A stretch of 5,930 nt of DNA. Source: Candidatus Delongbacteria bacterium (lineage in GTDB: Bacteria > CAIWAD01 > BS150m-G50). A program made the translations under genes and the position numbers. The notes below the pieces were generated by a model. It saw only the letters and a program-made list of their open reading frames with translations. It did no database searches and was not told the origin of the DNA. The DNA is taken from assembly GCA_016784425.1 (NCBI GenBank), contig JADHUQ010000144.1:1-5930 (forward strand). The letters run 5' to 3'. Positions 5,017 through 5,930 of this stretch are shown here, in pieces; positions within the stretch are counted from its first letter, which is position 1, and each line of letters begins with the position of its first letter.

Positions 5017-5921
5017 TGTCGTTGATCCAGATCTTCATGGGGAATGTAGAAACGAAAGAGGGAGGTCTGATCACCATCGATGAATTCAAAGCGATAGCTG
5101 TGACTACCCTTGGGAACACTGACAAAAAAACTGGAACCCCGTCCAGGAACATGACCCTTCTGGTTTTCATAATAGGCCACACTGGAGGGCTTGGCCTGGA
5201 CGGAATAGGTATTTTTCAATACTTCGTCTTCAAAGACTTTGATGCGATAAGACATCTCACCCATCATCATCGAGTCGTAATCCAGACGGCTGATCACCTT
5301 GATGGTGGTGGGACCAACCACATCAAGGACGATACTCTCACCTCCGCGAGCCACATAGTAGTCGAAATTCGTTTCACGGACTATGATCTGCCAGACCTCA
5401 CCGAAAGTGGTCGGTTGCAGCGGGGTAATGTCGACGTTATAGAGCGGATCACGCAGACGACTGGTTATACGAAAGAAGAGACGTCGTTTTTCGGTAGTGG
5501 GGCGTCGAAAGGTATAGCTATGAGTACCTTCCGGTATCTCCACTACATCCTGCCGGCTGAGGCTGATCCCGGTGGCGCCGTAGAGACTGGCATTCTCGGA
5601 AGCTTTGGCATAATGAGATACCGATGTCCAGTCCGTGTTGTCCAGACGCCACTGATATTCATAGTCACCCTGTGCTTTGCGTCCCGGGATTTCCACCCGG
5701 GTGATGACATGCATCGTGGCAGGACCGGTAACCTCTACCACCACATCCTGTCCAGTGATCGCTTCATAGTAAATCTTGTGATTCTCATTAATCATAAGAC
5801 GCACCCGTTCTCCGAAAGAGAGAGCACTGCGTCTCACCCAGTCGGAGGCAAAAAGCGGGGTGGTCAATAGAGCCAGCTGCAGGATAACCAGCAGGTAGAG
5901 CCCAATTCTATATCTCTTCAT
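5013..5921 (-). CDS. Exported protein with two tandem copies of a beta-rich domain, function unknown
   Basis: A 302-residue protein with a Sec signal peptide at 1-25 (cleavage after LFA, before S26). The mature part contains the same domain twice. Residues 37-78 and 174-215 align without gaps at 15 of 42 identities, sharing G-E at the start, a YY pair, and V-x-G-P-x-T-x-x-V-I-x-R (EVTGPATMHVITR against DVVGPTTIKVISR). The second halves also match: IPEGTHSYTF (129-138) with VPKGSHSYRF (269-278), each followed by a strand ending FFRI or FRFYI. This is an internal duplication of about 135 residues. The pattern suggests beta-sandwich modules in the periplasm or at the surface, but I know no family for it. 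It is first of a coupled pair with the barrel gene (ATGA overlap). Upstream of the ATG only GGTAAAGAT remains before the window ends, so its promoter is not visible. Confidence 0.85.
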   Translation of the reverse strand: MKRYRIGLYLLVILQLALLTTPLFASDWVRRSALSFGERVRLMINENHKIYYEAITGQDVVVEVTGPATMHVITRVEIPGRKAQGDYEYQWRLDNTDWTSVSHYAKASENASLYGATGISLSRQDVVEIPEGTHSYTFRRPTTEKRRLFFRITSRLRDPLYNVDITPLQPTTFGEVWQIIVRETNFDYYVARGGESIVLDVVGPTTIKVISRLDYDSMMMGEMSYRIKVFEDEVLKNTYSVQAKPSSVAYYENQKGHVPGRGSSFFVSVPKGSHSYRFEFIDGDQTSLFRFYIPHEDLDQRQ

Positions 5922-5930
5922 ATCTTTACC

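Noticed and set aside
5016..5870. Long plus-strand open frame (284 codons) opposite the duplicated-domain gene
   Set aside because: The minus strand has a signal peptide, an internal domain repeat and an ATGA junction with its neighbour. The plus frame has no ribosome binding site and no recognisable domain.
1247..5921. The surface-protein genes as cargo of the integrated element
   Set aside because: They lie on the 5' side of the tRNA beyond tadA, while the integrase and the composition shift are on the 3' side, so the element should extend left.
1..5930. CRISPR array, transposase or insertion-sequence ends
   Set aside because: No regularly spaced repeats of 20-40 bases, no transposase-like protein and no paired terminal inverted repeats were seen.

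Overview
The window looks like a chromosomal segment of an uncultured Gram-negative bacterium that has a type IX secretion system (T9SS). The evidence is a C-terminal T9SS sorting domain on one secreted protein, Sec signal peptides on four of the six protein genes, and an outer-membrane beta-barrel protein. Suitable lineages are those of the Fibrobacteres-Chlorobi-Bacteroidetes type or deep relatives such as Marinimicrobia, Calditrichota or KSB1-like bacteria. The sequence alone does not fix the phylum. Base composition is GC-rich in the genes from tadA onward and much poorer at the left edge.

Left edge, 1-313: a tRNA-Ser(CGA) gene on the minus strand. Beyond its 3' end lie a 29% GC spacer with phased TTATTAC repeats, an intrinsic terminator, and the first 38 codons of what looks like a tyrosine-recombinase (integrase) gene running off the window. 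This is the usual layout of one end of an integrative element that uses a tRNA 3' end as attachment site. The element body would lie to the left, outside the window.

Core side, 314-1246: tadA (tRNA adenosine deaminase) lies 61 nt upstream of the tRNA on the same strand, so the two are probably co-transcribed. A 341-nt divergent intergenic region follows.

Right part, 1247-5930: four exported proteins. A 352-residue secreted protein with a C-terminal fibronectin type III-like domain is on the plus strand. It converges on a 479-residue HExxH metallopeptidase of the MXAN_6640-like type with a T9SS sorting domain. Upstream of that, on the same minus strand, is a translationally coupled pair: a protein with two copies of one beta-rich domain, whose stop overlaps the start (ATGA) of an outer-membrane beta-barrel protein.

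How they fit together: the right part is a cell-envelope and surface-protein neighbourhood. The duplicated-domain protein and the barrel are likely partners because of the coupled overlap. The metallopeptidase would be exported through T9SS and anchored or released at the surface. The surface genes are on the chromosomal side of the tRNA, so they are probably not cargo of the integrated element. The parts least explained by known families are the coupled duplicated-domain/barrel pair and the integrase boundary.
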